A stretch of DNA of 10,310 nt from Hyphomicrobiaceae bacterium (GCA_021775715.1 JAJFHI010000086.1:1-10310), one strand, 5' to 3'; shown: positions 1-6,124, numbered from the stretch's first letter. Program-made: numbers and translations. The notes: a model not told the origin generated them from the sequence alone.

Positions 1-431
1 CCCGACCCGACATACTCCTCCAGACCTGTCGCTCCGCGAAACCGTTTCGCCGAATGCACGACCTGAGGGAATCGTCCAGGACGTGCGTAACTGCGGCTCC
101 AAATCTGCCCACCTATTGTCGGGTCTTCGATCACACTCACAGCTGAGGGACCGGTCCCGCCGTTATCAAGCGGCAACGGCGCACCGATCAAACGCAAAAC
201 GAAAGCCAGCACGCGGCCGAACAAAGTCAGCTCGGTTGATACGACTTCACCCTCGTAAAGTTTCATCTCGCCCGGCGCCAAGGCTTTAGAAAAACGTTTC
301 TGTACTGGCGACGGCAATTCCGCCCAGGCCGTTTCGCCAAGCAGCATGCGAAAGCGCGTGTCAACAACACCGCTTGTTGCAGTATTGCCCTTGTTTAATT
401 GCATTTCTGAAGTCTTGAACGCGACAGTCAT
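1..431 (-). CDS. DUF4166 domain protein, partial (3' end outside window)
   Basis: Reading leftwards from the ATG at 431-429 the frame stays open to the window edge, giving 143 residues and no stop. The start has a strong ribosome binding site, GGGAGG, about 8 bases upstream. After a variable N-terminus of about 24 residues comes the pattern I associate with DUF4166: FRMLLGETAWAELPSPVQKR (about residues 27-46), a helical leucine-rich stretch ending in LIGAPLPL, then an IWSRSY motif, and GLEEYVG near the window edge. DUF4166 has no established biochemical function. It occurs alone or fused behind saccharopine-dehydrogenase-like or SDR domains. It sits 33 bp downstream of the GbsR/MarR regulator on the same strand, so the two are probably one operon and this protein is probably a target of that regulator. 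No signal peptide or membrane segment is visible. Family assignment is by remembered motif, not by search. Confidence 0.72.
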   Translation of the reverse strand, partial: MTVAFKTSEMQLNKGNTATSGVVDTRFRMLLGETAWAELPSPVQKRFSKALAPGEMKLYEGEVVSTELTLFGRVLAFVLRLIGAPLPLDNGGTGPSAVSVIEDPTIGGQIWSRSYARPGRFPQVVHSAKRFRGATGLEEYVGS

Positions 432-464
432 GACACGTCCTCCCTCTTGATCACCCGTTATCAA

Positions 465-1082
465 TCAACGCTTTGCAGACTTGCGTTTCAAGGCACCTGC
501 TCGTGGAGAAACATACTTCGCGACTGTGCCGCCCATGCGAATAAGCGCCATCAATGTTGGGGCTGGAAGACGAAGTATCTCTTCGAACCCCTTATCAACC
601 GCGTCGCTAAACGAGAGCATGTCGCCAAGACGCTTGCGTGCCGCGCGCGAAATCTGCGGATCATCCTCAGCCAGCGCCACGCATTCGCGCAACACATCCA
701 ACGTCGGATCAAGCTCACGTGCCTTACGGCCAGCCGCGATGCGCCGCACCATCTCGAACATGTCGGATTCGGCAGTGTAGTAGTCACGCCGATCACCAAG
801 AACTGGAACCCGTTTGATTAACCCCCAACCATTCAATTCCTTCAACGAATTTGAAACATTGGAGCGCGCAAGGTTAAGCGGCCGGGCAATGGCCTCCGCC
901 GTCAAGGGGTCGTCGGAAATGAAGAGCAGCGCATGGATTTGCGCCACGGAGCGGTTCACGCCCCAGGCATTGCCCATCTCACCCCAATGCAGAACAAACC
1001 GCTGCACAGCTTCCGGCATCTCCGCCGGCGCAAGATCCTGGGTTTCCGGGACATTTTTGACCGTCTTTTCTTTCACCAGCAT
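465..1082 (-). CDS. GbsR/MarR family winged-helix transcriptional regulator
   Basis: This 205-residue protein is a predicted cytoplasmic DNA-binding repressor. The winged helix-turn-helix spans about residues 47-104. The first helix pair is around PLTAEAIARPLNLARSNVSN, with the recognition helix at about 72-83, and the wing is at VPVLGDRRDYYTAE. The N-terminal segment with LHWGEMGNAWGVNR is typical of the GbsR-like branch of the MarR superfamily. The C-terminal half (about 105-190) is helical and would form the dimer and effector part. The tail is lysine/arginine-rich. The ATG at 1082 has GAGGG 8 bases upstream. A palindrome at 1121-1140 lies just upstream, consistent with autoregulation. The DUF4166 gene follows after 33 bp and is likely co-transcribed. 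GbsR itself responds to choline in Bacillus; no choline or betaine genes are near here, so the ligand is unknown. Confidence 0.9.
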   Translation of the reverse strand: MLVKEKTVKNVPETQDLAPAEMPEAVQRFVLHWGEMGNAWGVNRSVAQIHALLFISDDPLTAEAIARPLNLARSNVSNSLKELNGWGLIKRVPVLGDRRDYYTAESDMFEMVRRIAAGRKARELDPTLDVLRECVALAEDDPQISRAARKRLGDMLSFSDAVDKGFEEILRLPAPTLMALIRMGGTVAKYVSPRAGALKRKSAKR

Positions 1083-1120
1083 CGCATTACCCTCAGGGAC
1101 AGCTATCTGCTCCGTCAGCT

Positions 1121-1140
1121 ATTTCTGTCATAACAGAAAT
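1121..1140. promoter_or_regulatory. Palindromic operator candidate of the GbsR/MarR regulator
   Basis: The sequence is ATTTCTGT-CATA-ACAGAAAT: two perfect 8-bp arms around a 4-bp centre. It lies 38-58 bp upstream of the regulator start, where a repressor would overlap the promoter. A loose minus-strand promoter can be drawn across it (TTGTTC, 18 bp, TGTTAT). MarR-superfamily dimers usually bind palindromes of this size. The core TGTCATAACA also differs by one base from the TGTTATAACA core of Zur boxes, so a zinc regulator is a less likely alternative. Confidence 0.6.
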
Positions 1141-1250
1141 TTAAGACACAACAGAACAATTTTCAATGGTGAACCTGCGAAATACCGAGCAAATGTGCGC
1201 GCAAGTCCCGAATTAGTAAGGAAAGCACCAATGCAAAGGGGCCAAACGCA

Positions 1251-1326
1251 CCTCAGCTCGAGGCATATTGGCGGCAACACGTAACTCTCTTGCTGCCGAT
1301 ACCTCCCCACACCATCTTGTGTGGGG
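1251..1326 (+). promoter_or_regulatory. Three tandem stem-loops upstream of the DUF3299 gene
   Basis: Three inverted repeats follow each other: CCTC/GAGG (1251-1263), GGCGGCAA/TTGCTGCC with one G-U pair (1270-1297) and CCCCACAC/GTGTGGGG, a perfect 8-bp stem with a 6-base loop (1305-1326). No T-run follows the last stem on either strand, so it is not a standard intrinsic terminator. They could be a structured 5' leader of the DUF3299 mRNA or a protein-binding site. I do not recognise a known riboswitch class. Confidence 0.4.
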
Positions 1327-1415
1327 TCCGAAGCCTCAATTGGGGTATTTTCTCCTTAGTTTGATGGTAGAAGGTCCGACTTGGATTTAGCTCGATCAAA
1401 AATGGAGACGAAAAC

Positions 1416-2099
1416 ATGATGCGCGTGCTGTCGGCCACCCTGGCTGTGTGTGCCATCCTGATGGCTTGCGTGGCGCAGGCTGCGACGACCAAACAGCTAA
1501 AATGGGATGACCTCGTCCCTCAGCTGACGGCTCTTGAAGACCCACTGGCTAGTCTTACGGCCGACCAAGCGATCGACTTCGACATTGTCGCCGCGTTCCG
1601 CCAAGAAGGCCCTGTTGAGCGCACCGCGGAAAACGCCGCCGCATTCGAAGATGCTAAGAAGTCAGAGAAGAACCTGCGCAAGCAAGGCATCGATTTCGAC
1701 GCCATCTTTACTAAGTATCAAGACTGGCAGGTCGAGAAGGAAAAGCAGGGCAATACGCTTGTCACCGAGCTCAATGGAACGACCGTGCGCATCGCAGGGT
1801 ATCTTTTGCCCCTTGATGTTTCCGAAGAGGGTGTCTCGGAATTTTTGCTCGTGCCTTATGTCGGAGCCTGCATTCACGTTCCCCCACCTCCGGCGAACCA
1901 GATGGTGTTTGTGAAGCTTCAGCAATCCTACAAAGCTGACGGCCTCTACACACCCGTGTGGGTCACAGGCGAAATGGTGACAAAAAAAACCGAGAAGACG
2001 CTTTCTTTGGCGGACGGCGCGTCGACCGTGCCTGTCGGCTACACGCTACAGGGCATGAAAGTTGAGCCTTACAAGAAAGAGAAAGCCGAAGAGAAGTAA
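1416..2099 (+). CDS. DUF3299 periplasmic protein, Zrg/PA4066-like zinc-uptake component
   Basis: This 227-residue exported protein starts at the first of two adjacent ATGs, with GGAG 8 bases upstream. The N-terminus is a signal peptide of about 22 residues ending in AQA. Cys18 in LMAC could instead be a weak lipobox. The mature part carries the DUF3299 hallmark YVGACIHVPPPPANQMVF (about residues 148-165, with Cys152 and His154), preceded by VRIAGYLLPLD. A lysine/glutamate-rich tail ends the protein. In Pseudomonas aeruginosa the homologue PA4066 is the last gene of the Zur-controlled PA4063-PA4066 operon, together with a DUF2796 protein, an ABC ATPase and a permease. The same four families are here, but this gene is on the opposite strand, convergent with the permease gene (21 bp between stops). 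The role in zinc supply is inferred from that association; the molecular activity is unknown. Confidence 0.88.
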   Translation: MMRVLSATLAVCAILMACVAQAATTKQLKWDDLVPQLTALEDPLASLTADQAIDFDIVAAFRQEGPVERTAENAAAFEDAKKSEKNLRKQGIDFDAIFTKYQDWQVEKEKQGNTLVTELNGTTVRIAGYLLPLDVSEEGVSEFLLVPYVGACIHVPPPPANQMVFVKLQQSYKADGLYTPVWVTGEMVTKKTEKTLSLADGASTVPVGYTLQGMKVEPYKKEKAEEK

Positions 2100-2116
2100 C
2101 GCCTTGACCATTTGTG

Positions 2117-2128
2117 GGACTTAAGTCC
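2117..2128. repeat. 12-bp perfect palindrome at a convergent gene junction
   Basis: GGACTTAAGTCC overlaps the stop codon of the minus-strand permease gene, 17 bases past the stop of the DUF3299 gene. No T-run follows on either strand, so it does not look like an efficient intrinsic terminator. A palindrome of this length could be chance or coding constraint. Confidence 0.3.
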
Positions 2129-3380
2129 GGACAATCATGCCATCAGCCACTGAATTGCGATAAGCGCGCCAGGCTGGCAGGAGCCCGGCCAAGAGACCGC
2201 CGATCATAATCGCCGCCAACGACCAAAGCTCGACATACGACGGCAAACTGAGATCAATCGTAATGCCATAAGCGCTGTCAAAGTAAGGCCGCACTACGAT
2301 CAACAACGCGTAAAGAAACACCACGCCAACCGCGATACCAGCAAGCGTCATGATCAACGCTTCCGCTGACAGCAAACCAACCAGTGTCTTCGGCCCCGCA
2401 CCAACCGAACGCAAAATCGCCATTTCACGGCGGCGCTCGTTCAAGGTTGCAAAGATCATCGCAACCATGCCCAGCAGTGCTGTGATGACCACCATTATCG
2501 TCACAACAAACAGCGCCGTTTCTGCTGTGCCCACCAGCGACCACATCTCCGTCAATGCCACACCCGGCAACACCGCCGACAACGGCTCTTTGCGGAACGT
2601 GTTCACAAAGCGCTGGAACTTGAAAACTGCAAAGCGCGATTTCAGTCCGACAAGAGCCGCCGTTATAGCTTTCGGCTTCAACTCCATATTACGCACTTCG
2701 TCCACCTTGAAAGTGCGCGAAGAATTTGACGTGCCGCCCTTCCATCCAAGATGGATCGCTTCGATTGCGCCAAGCGTCACATGTACAGTGTCATCAACCG
2801 GCGTGCCGGTCTTTGCCAGAATGCCAGCGACTCGAAACGGCATGTTGTCGTGGTCGTTGCCGCCAATTTCACCAATTCCATGCGCAACGACAATCTTATC
2901 GCCAAGCTTGTAGCCGAGTGCGTTAGCCACATCGGACCCAATGACGGCATCGAACATGTCATTGAACACGCCACCTGATGCAAACCCCAGTTTGCGTTTA
3001 TCGCGATAACGATAGTGCTTAAAATATTCATTGTTAGTGCCGAGCACACGGAATCCACGATGACTGTCACCAAGCGATAGCGGCACGATCCAGTCGACAT
3101 TTTTGCGCGCGCCAAGCTCTTCGTAACTGCGCCATGTCATGTTGTTTGGCGCGTTGCCGATTCGGAACACCGAGTAGAGCAACAACTGAATGTCGCCACT
3201 GCGCGCACCGACAATCACGTCTGTGCCGGATATTGTGTTGGCGAAACTTGCCCGCGCGCCGGTTCGAACTTTTTCCACACCCAACAGCAACATCACACTG
3301 ACGGCGATGGCAAAGATCGTCAGCAAGGCGGTAATCCAGCGATTGCCTAGCGATTGTAGAGCGAGACGAAGGACCGTCAT
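2121..3380 (-). CDS. ABC transporter permease, MacB/FtsX/LolC-type (Zrg/PA4065-like)
   Basis: This 419-residue inner-membrane protein has the four-helix MacB/FtsX layout. TM1 is at about residues 16-36, followed by a large periplasmic domain (about 40-285) and then TM2 (287-311), TM3 (339-363) and TM4 (384-405). The cytoplasmic loop after TM2 has the family motif NERRREMAILRSVGAGP (314-330), and LLPAWRAYR closes the last helix. Proteins of this fold usually use ATP to drive movement of the periplasmic domain or to extract lipoproteins, rather than pass ions through a channel. How it would help zinc uptake is therefore open. His167 and His177 lie in a periplasmic loop (GIGEIGGNDHDN), but no real histidine cluster is present. 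The ATG overlaps the ATPase stop by four bases (ATGA), indicating translational coupling. Together with the ATPase and ZrgA it matches PA4063-PA4065 of P. aeruginosa. Confidence 0.9.
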   Translation of the reverse strand: MTVLRLALQSLGNRWITALLTIFAIAVSVMLLLGVEKVRTGARASFANTISGTDVIVGARSGDIQLLLYSVFRIGNAPNNMTWRSYEELGARKNVDWIVPLSLGDSHRGFRVLGTNNEYFKHYRYRDKRKLGFASGGVFNDMFDAVIGSDVANALGYKLGDKIVVAHGIGEIGGNDHDNMPFRVAGILAKTGTPVDDTVHVTLGAIEAIHLGWKGGTSNSSRTFKVDEVRNMELKPKAITAALVGLKSRFAVFKFQRFVNTFRKEPLSAVLPGVALTEMWSLVGTAETALFVVTIMVVITALLGMVAMIFATLNERRREMAILRSVGAGPKTLVGLLSAEALIMTLAGIAVGVVFLYALLIVVRPYFDSAYGITIDLSLPSYVELWSLAAIMIGGLLAGLLPAWRAYRNSVADGMIVRT

Positions 3381-4117
3381 TTGTCGCGCCCCGTCGAGAT
3401 CAAGTCTTCGAGACGACAGACGCGGTCAAAGTGGGTGGCCAATGTCTCATCGTGACTGACCATAATCATCGAGCTGTTCGTCTGGCTGAGTTGTGCAAAA
3501 AGAAGATCGAGAAATTTCTCTTGTCGGTCGCGATCCAGGGCTGACGTCGGCTCATCCGCGAGAACGATCTCTGGCGATCCGATTAACGCGCGTGCCGCTG
3601 CCACACGCTGTTGTTGACCGACACTCAATGTCCCAACCGCGCCATTGATAAGGTCGTTGTCTTCCAGACCCAGCGCTCGTAGCAGCCGCCCTGCTTCAGC
3701 TTCCAGACTATCTCCTGGCGCCGATGCCACGGCTCGCTGACGCCGCTTCGGCGCGAAACTCAGTGGAAGCAAAACGTTGTCGACGACACTGCCATAAGGC
3801 AAGAGGTTGAACATTTGGAAGACGATACCAAGATGCTCTGCGCGAAACCGGTCACGCGAAGCATTTGAGAGGATGGCAATATCTGCACCCAAAAGCTCGA
3901 CGCTGCCTCGCTGCGGCGCGACCACACCGGCAAGCAAATTCAGCAACGTTGACTTGCCACCACCAGACGGCCCGAGCAGTAACACCCGCTCACCGCGCTT
4001 TAGCGAAAACTCTTTTATGCCCAGCGAAAAGCTGCTGCGCCCAGGCCAGGCGAATGCGACGTCGCGCAACCTGGCGACAGTTTCCATCTTCTCTGCGGTG
4101 TCGGATTTATCCAGCAA
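3377..4117 (-). CDS. ABC transporter ATP-binding protein (Zrg/PA4064-like)
   Basis: This 246-residue cytoplasmic ATPase belongs to the LolD/MacB group. The motifs are complete: Walker A GPSGGGKS (about 49-56), Q-loop Gln101 in VFQMFNLLPYG, signature LSVGQQQRVAAARAL (164-178), Walker B IVLADEP (184-190) and switch His222 in MVSHDE. The signature has SVGQ where LolD has SGGE. The gene lies 15 bp after zrgA and overlaps the permease gene by four bases, so ATPase and permease form one transporter. I place the start at TTG 4117, which has GAGAA about 7 bases upstream. An ATG at 4087 (residue 11) is the alternative, but its only purine stretch directly abuts it. The N-terminal ten residues are therefore uncertain. 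It probably powers the permease for zinc acquisition; a lipoprotein-handling role cannot be excluded from sequence alone. Confidence 0.92.
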   Translation of the reverse strand: MLDKSDTAEKMETVARLRDVAFAWPGRSSFSLGIKEFSLKRGERVLLLGPSGGGKSTLLNLLAGVVAPQRGSVELLGADIAILSNASRDRFRAEHLGIVFQMFNLLPYGSVVDNVLLPLSFAPKRRQRAVASAPGDSLEAEAGRLLRALGLEDNDLINGAVGTLSVGQQQRVAAARALIGSPEIVLADEPTSALDRDRQEKFLDLLFAQLSQTNSSMIMVSHDETLATHFDRVCRLEDLISTGRDK

Positions 4118-4132
4118 CGGTGAGTTCTCAAA

Positions 4133-4759
4133 TCACATCATACCAACAAGGCTGATGGCAGGCTTATCACGCGTCACTTCAAATTTCGTCTGTTTTTTCG
4201 CCGTCACGACATTAACGTCCAACTCTTGGGCGCTCGCAAATGCCTTGAAGTAGTCGAATGTCAGCCCGGTAATCTTGAGCGCATCCTTGCAGGTCACCTG
4301 ATAGAGGCCGTGAAACTCGGCGTGTCCGGTCTCGCTGTCGGGATCGCTCTTGGCGTCATGCTCATTGTCGTGATCATCATCATGACCTTTGGTATGGTCG
4401 TCATGCTTGCCATGCGCTTCTTCACTATGGCCGTCCGTTTCAAATGCCACGTCCGCCTTCGTCACACGGCACCCTGCATCACCATCGATTTTGATCAGCA
4501 CCAAAACCTCAGCGAGCTTCGCCTTTGCCGACGTCAGTTTCTTTTTTTGATTGTCAGTTTCAGCTTCATGCTCGAAGCCGACGATATCTGAACCGGGCGC
4601 TTCCAGCTCGATATCAATTTGATTGCCTTCGATTGCGATGTTGACCTGGCCGTGCCCATGCTCGTGAGCATCAGCCTCTCGATGGGCGTCTTCCGCGAAC
4701 GCATTTGCAGTCATGACGGTGGACATAAAAGCTATAGAAATGAAAAGCCGTAATCTCAT
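4133..4759 (-). CDS. zrgA: ZrgA family (DUF2796) histidine-rich periplasmic zinc uptake protein
   Basis: This 208-residue periplasmic protein should bind zinc and pass it to the uptake system. The signal peptide covers residues 1-22 and ends in FA. The mature N-terminus HEHGHGQVNIAIEGNQIDIE (32-51) and the following SDIVGFEHEA are hallmarks of DUF2796. Cys97 and Cys157 may form a disulphide. Between them is an acidic, histidine-rich, probably flexible loop (about 110-150) with nine histidines, interspersed with aspartates, which would bind Zn(II). ZrgA of Vibrio cholerae and PA4063 of P. aeruginosa have the same design and are Zur-regulated. I chose ATG 4759 because GAGG lies 7 bases upstream. 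A TTG two codons earlier would sit directly on that site. It is the first gene of the zrgA-ATPase-permease operon. The 67 bp separating it from the upstream gene may hold its promoter. Confidence 0.9.
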   Translation of the reverse strand: MRLRLFISIAFMSTVMTANAFAEDAHREADAHEHGHGQVNIAIEGNQIDIELEAPGSDIVGFEHEAETDNQKKKLTSAKAKLAEVLVLIKIDGDAGCRVTKADVAFETDGHSEEAHGKHDDHTKGHDDDHDNEHDAKSDPDSETGHAEFHGLYQVTCKDALKITGLTFDYFKAFASAQELDVNVVTAKKQTKFEVTRDKPAISLVGMM

Positions 4760-4770
4760 ATTCAAACCTC

Positions 4771-4790
4771 AATTGCGCTCAACGCGAATT
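4771..4790. promoter_or_regulatory. Imperfect inverted repeat upstream of zrgA
   Basis: AATTGCG-CTCAA-CGCGAATT is an inverted repeat with one unpaired base, 12-31 bp upstream of the zrgA ATG and directly before its ribosome binding site. It is the only symmetric element in the 67-bp gap. It does not resemble the usual Zur consensus, so an operator role is a weak inference. Confidence 0.25.
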
Positions 4791-4826
4791 TGTAAGTCTA
4801 CGATGCAGCCACTGAGTTTTCGACAG

Positions 4827-5849
4827 CTAAGCAGCAAAATCTAGCGTCGTTGTCGCCGCACCATCTTCTTCGTAACCGCGTGCAATCAGCCGGCCTTCAG
4901 ATGCATCAGCTACCATTGCAAGGCGCGTTCGCGGGTTTAACACCGGCGATTTTAACCATACGAAATCTGTATCGAACTCAGCCTCGACCGACGACATCAG
5001 CTTTTCGCGGCCAGGACTATCGATCCCACGATGATGTCCCTGCCAGCCATCGGCCTTCCAGTGGTTGGCAGCAACACACGAACCACCATGAACAGACGCA
5101 TCGTCTTCCATGCGCTCAATCACACAGGTTTCATCCGGAGCCAGACCAGCGAGCGAATAAATCGCAGGCGCTGCGATCTTTTCATGTGTCAGCATCTCGC
5201 GGGCTTGGGCAAACGTCTCAGCTTCCTCGCAGACCTGACGCAACAAATGCGCTGACGTTTGATGCGGCATCCGCCACACACGACGACGGTTTGCAGCCCA
5301 GTCCATCAGGAAAACACCAATCGGTGCCGGCATTGGCGCCTGATTCAATGCCACACAAAACCGTCCCGGCGCCATCACTTGCAACACACCCGTGTAACCC
5401 GGCCACGTCATCGTCACGTACTCACCCGCACCACCTTTGACCCGCGCGGCGCAGATGGTTTGCCCAAGCCCTGCCGTCTTCCAATCCAACACGCGAATAA
5501 GCCGTGCGCTTTTCCCACCCGGTGACGGCGTCACACGACAAGTGCACGCCCACTCGTAATTGACGGAAAGAAAATACGCGCCCGGCCTGCCCAAGCGCGC
5601 GGCGATGGCATCAATTTCGTCCAGATGCTTGTTTTTCCATTTCACCAGCCACCGCCGCGAAATATTGTCGAGCACCTTCAAAGCTGGCGTCGGAGCACCA
5701 TGAGTTGCAAGATCAAGTAAAGACTGAGCGCGTTCCTCCTCAGCCATCAATGTTGCCAATGGAAAGTCCGGACCGGTTTCAATTAACGGTATTTCAGCAA
5801 GCCGATCTGGGTCCAGCTTGGTTTTTTGCTCCGCAATCGACTGCAACAT
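4827..5849 (-). CDS. Predicted Ntn-hydrolase family protein (acyltransferase/amidase-like)
   Basis: A 340-residue protein from ATG 5849, which has GGAG 10 bases upstream. A TTG at 5873 would add eight residues but has no clear ribosome binding site. Three features suggest the N-terminal-nucleophile fold of acid ceramidase, penicillin V acylase and acyl-CoA:6-APA acyltransferase. They are a CTC motif (Cys102, after NYEWA), an RVLDW motif about 17 residues later (Arg119, Asp122), and an Asn-His pair in VAANHW (Asn262). In that fold the chain cuts itself before the cysteine, which then acts as nucleophile on amide bonds. Residues 1-101 would be the released or retained alpha part, 102-340 the catalytic beta part. 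No signal peptide is seen, so it is probably cytoplasmic. It is upstream of zrgA on the same strand, with a 67-bp gap. The substrate is unknown and I do not recognise a named subfamily. Confidence 0.7.
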   Translation of the reverse strand: MLQSIAEQKTKLDPDRLAEIPLIETGPDFPLATLMAEEERAQSLLDLATHGAPTPALKVLDNISRRWLVKWKNKHLDEIDAIAARLGRPGAYFLSVNYEWACTCRVTPSPGGKSARLIRVLDWKTAGLGQTICAARVKGGAGEYVTMTWPGYTGVLQVMAPGRFCVALNQAPMPAPIGVFLMDWAANRRRVWRMPHQTSAHLLRQVCEEAETFAQAREMLTHEKIAAPAIYSLAGLAPDETCVIERMEDDASVHGGSCVAANHWKADGWQGHHRGIDSPGREKLMSSVEAEFDTDFVWLKSPVLNPRTRLAMVADASEGRLIARGYEEDGAATTTLDFAA

Positions 5850-5914
5850 GCTGTTAATACTCCGAAAAACCAAGATTCGACTGCGACTTTAGGGGATGAT
5901 GGCCCAAGAAACCG

Positions 5915-5943
5915 TTGACTTTAGGAGCCAGACCCCAGATAAG
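5915..5943 (+). promoter_or_regulatory. Sigma-70-type promoter for rplU-rpmA
   Basis: TTGACT (5915-5920) and GATAAG (5938-5943) are separated by exactly 17 bp. The -35 matches the TTGACA consensus at five of six bases and the -10 matches TATAAT at four of six. Transcription would begin near 5950, leaving a leader of about 175 nt before rplU. It lies in the divergent gap between the Ntn-hydrolase gene and rplU. Confidence 0.65.
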
Positions 5944-6003
5944 CCTGAAAATCCGGCCAAGACATGAATGTCTTTGCTGGCAATATGCGCTGCCCGAGGC
6001 TCA

Positions 6004-6102
6004 CCGGTTTACCGACCGGGCCGATAGGTCAAAGTCCGCAGAGTTATCTGCGGCGCCACAGGGCGCGGAGAACCCAGTTGGAGAGGCCAAAAGGTCCCCA
6101 AC
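6004..6102 (+). promoter_or_regulatory. rplU leader: Structured 5' leader of rplU with three or four hairpins
   Basis: Upstream of the L21 start the sequence folds into consecutive stems. These are CCGGT/ACCGG (6004-6019), a perfect 7-bp stem CCGCAGA/TCTGCGG with loop GTTA (6036-6053), a competing GCGCC/GGCGC stem (6053-6066) and GTTGG/CCAAC enclosing a second short stem (6077-6102). Ribosomal protein leaders often let the protein repress its own translation; an L21 leader of this kind is known in Firmicutes. Autoregulation by L21 here is inference. The leader ends about 10 bases before the ribosome binding site. Confidence 0.5.
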
Positions 6103-6124
6103 GCAAGTGCTTGAGGTAAGAACC

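Larger units (their letters stand above)
1083..1415. other. 333-bp divergent intergenic region with palindrome and hairpins
   Basis: This gap separates the minus-strand GbsR-type regulator from the plus-strand DUF3299 gene. It holds a 20-bp palindrome near the regulator (1121-1140) and, nearer the DUF3299 gene, three successive inverted repeats (1251-1263, 1270-1297, 1305-1326). Short reading frames that cross it lack convincing ribosome binding sites and family motifs, so I treat it as non-coding. I could not pick out a confident sigma-70 promoter for the DUF3299 gene. Confidence 0.6.

Noticed and set aside
83..289. Small plus-strand frame of 68 codons at the left edge
   Set aside because: It is opposite the DUF4166 gene, which reads through to the edge with a good ribosome binding site; the Arg/Ser-rich product looks like antisense translation.
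1305..1326. GC-rich 8-bp hairpin as an intrinsic terminator
   Set aside because: Neither strand has a T-run next to the stem, and no gene ends just before it.
2350..2913. Plus-strand open frame of 187 codons opposite the permease gene
   Set aside because: Lies wholly within the MacB/FtsX-type gene in antisense, with no ribosome binding site or recognisable domain.
4370..4435. Low-complexity repetitive stretch inside zrgA
   Set aside because: It encodes the His/Asp-rich metal-binding loop of ZrgA, so the repetition is explained by protein composition, not by a DNA repeat or CRISPR.
4850..5440. Plus-strand open frame of 196 codons opposite the Ntn-hydrolase gene
   Set aside because: Antisense shadow of a gene with clear motifs on the other strand; the product is low-complexity His/Pro/Arg-rich and matches no family I know.
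5885..5925. Direct repeat GACTTTAGG at 5885 and 5917
   Set aside because: Nine bases only, one copy overlapping the -35 box of the rplU promoter; too short to call without conservation data.
5915..6124. 70-codon upstream extension of L21
   Set aside because: It covers the promoter and the hairpin leader, and L21 proteins start at MYAVIKTGGKQ; the ATG at 6125 has its own ribosome binding site.
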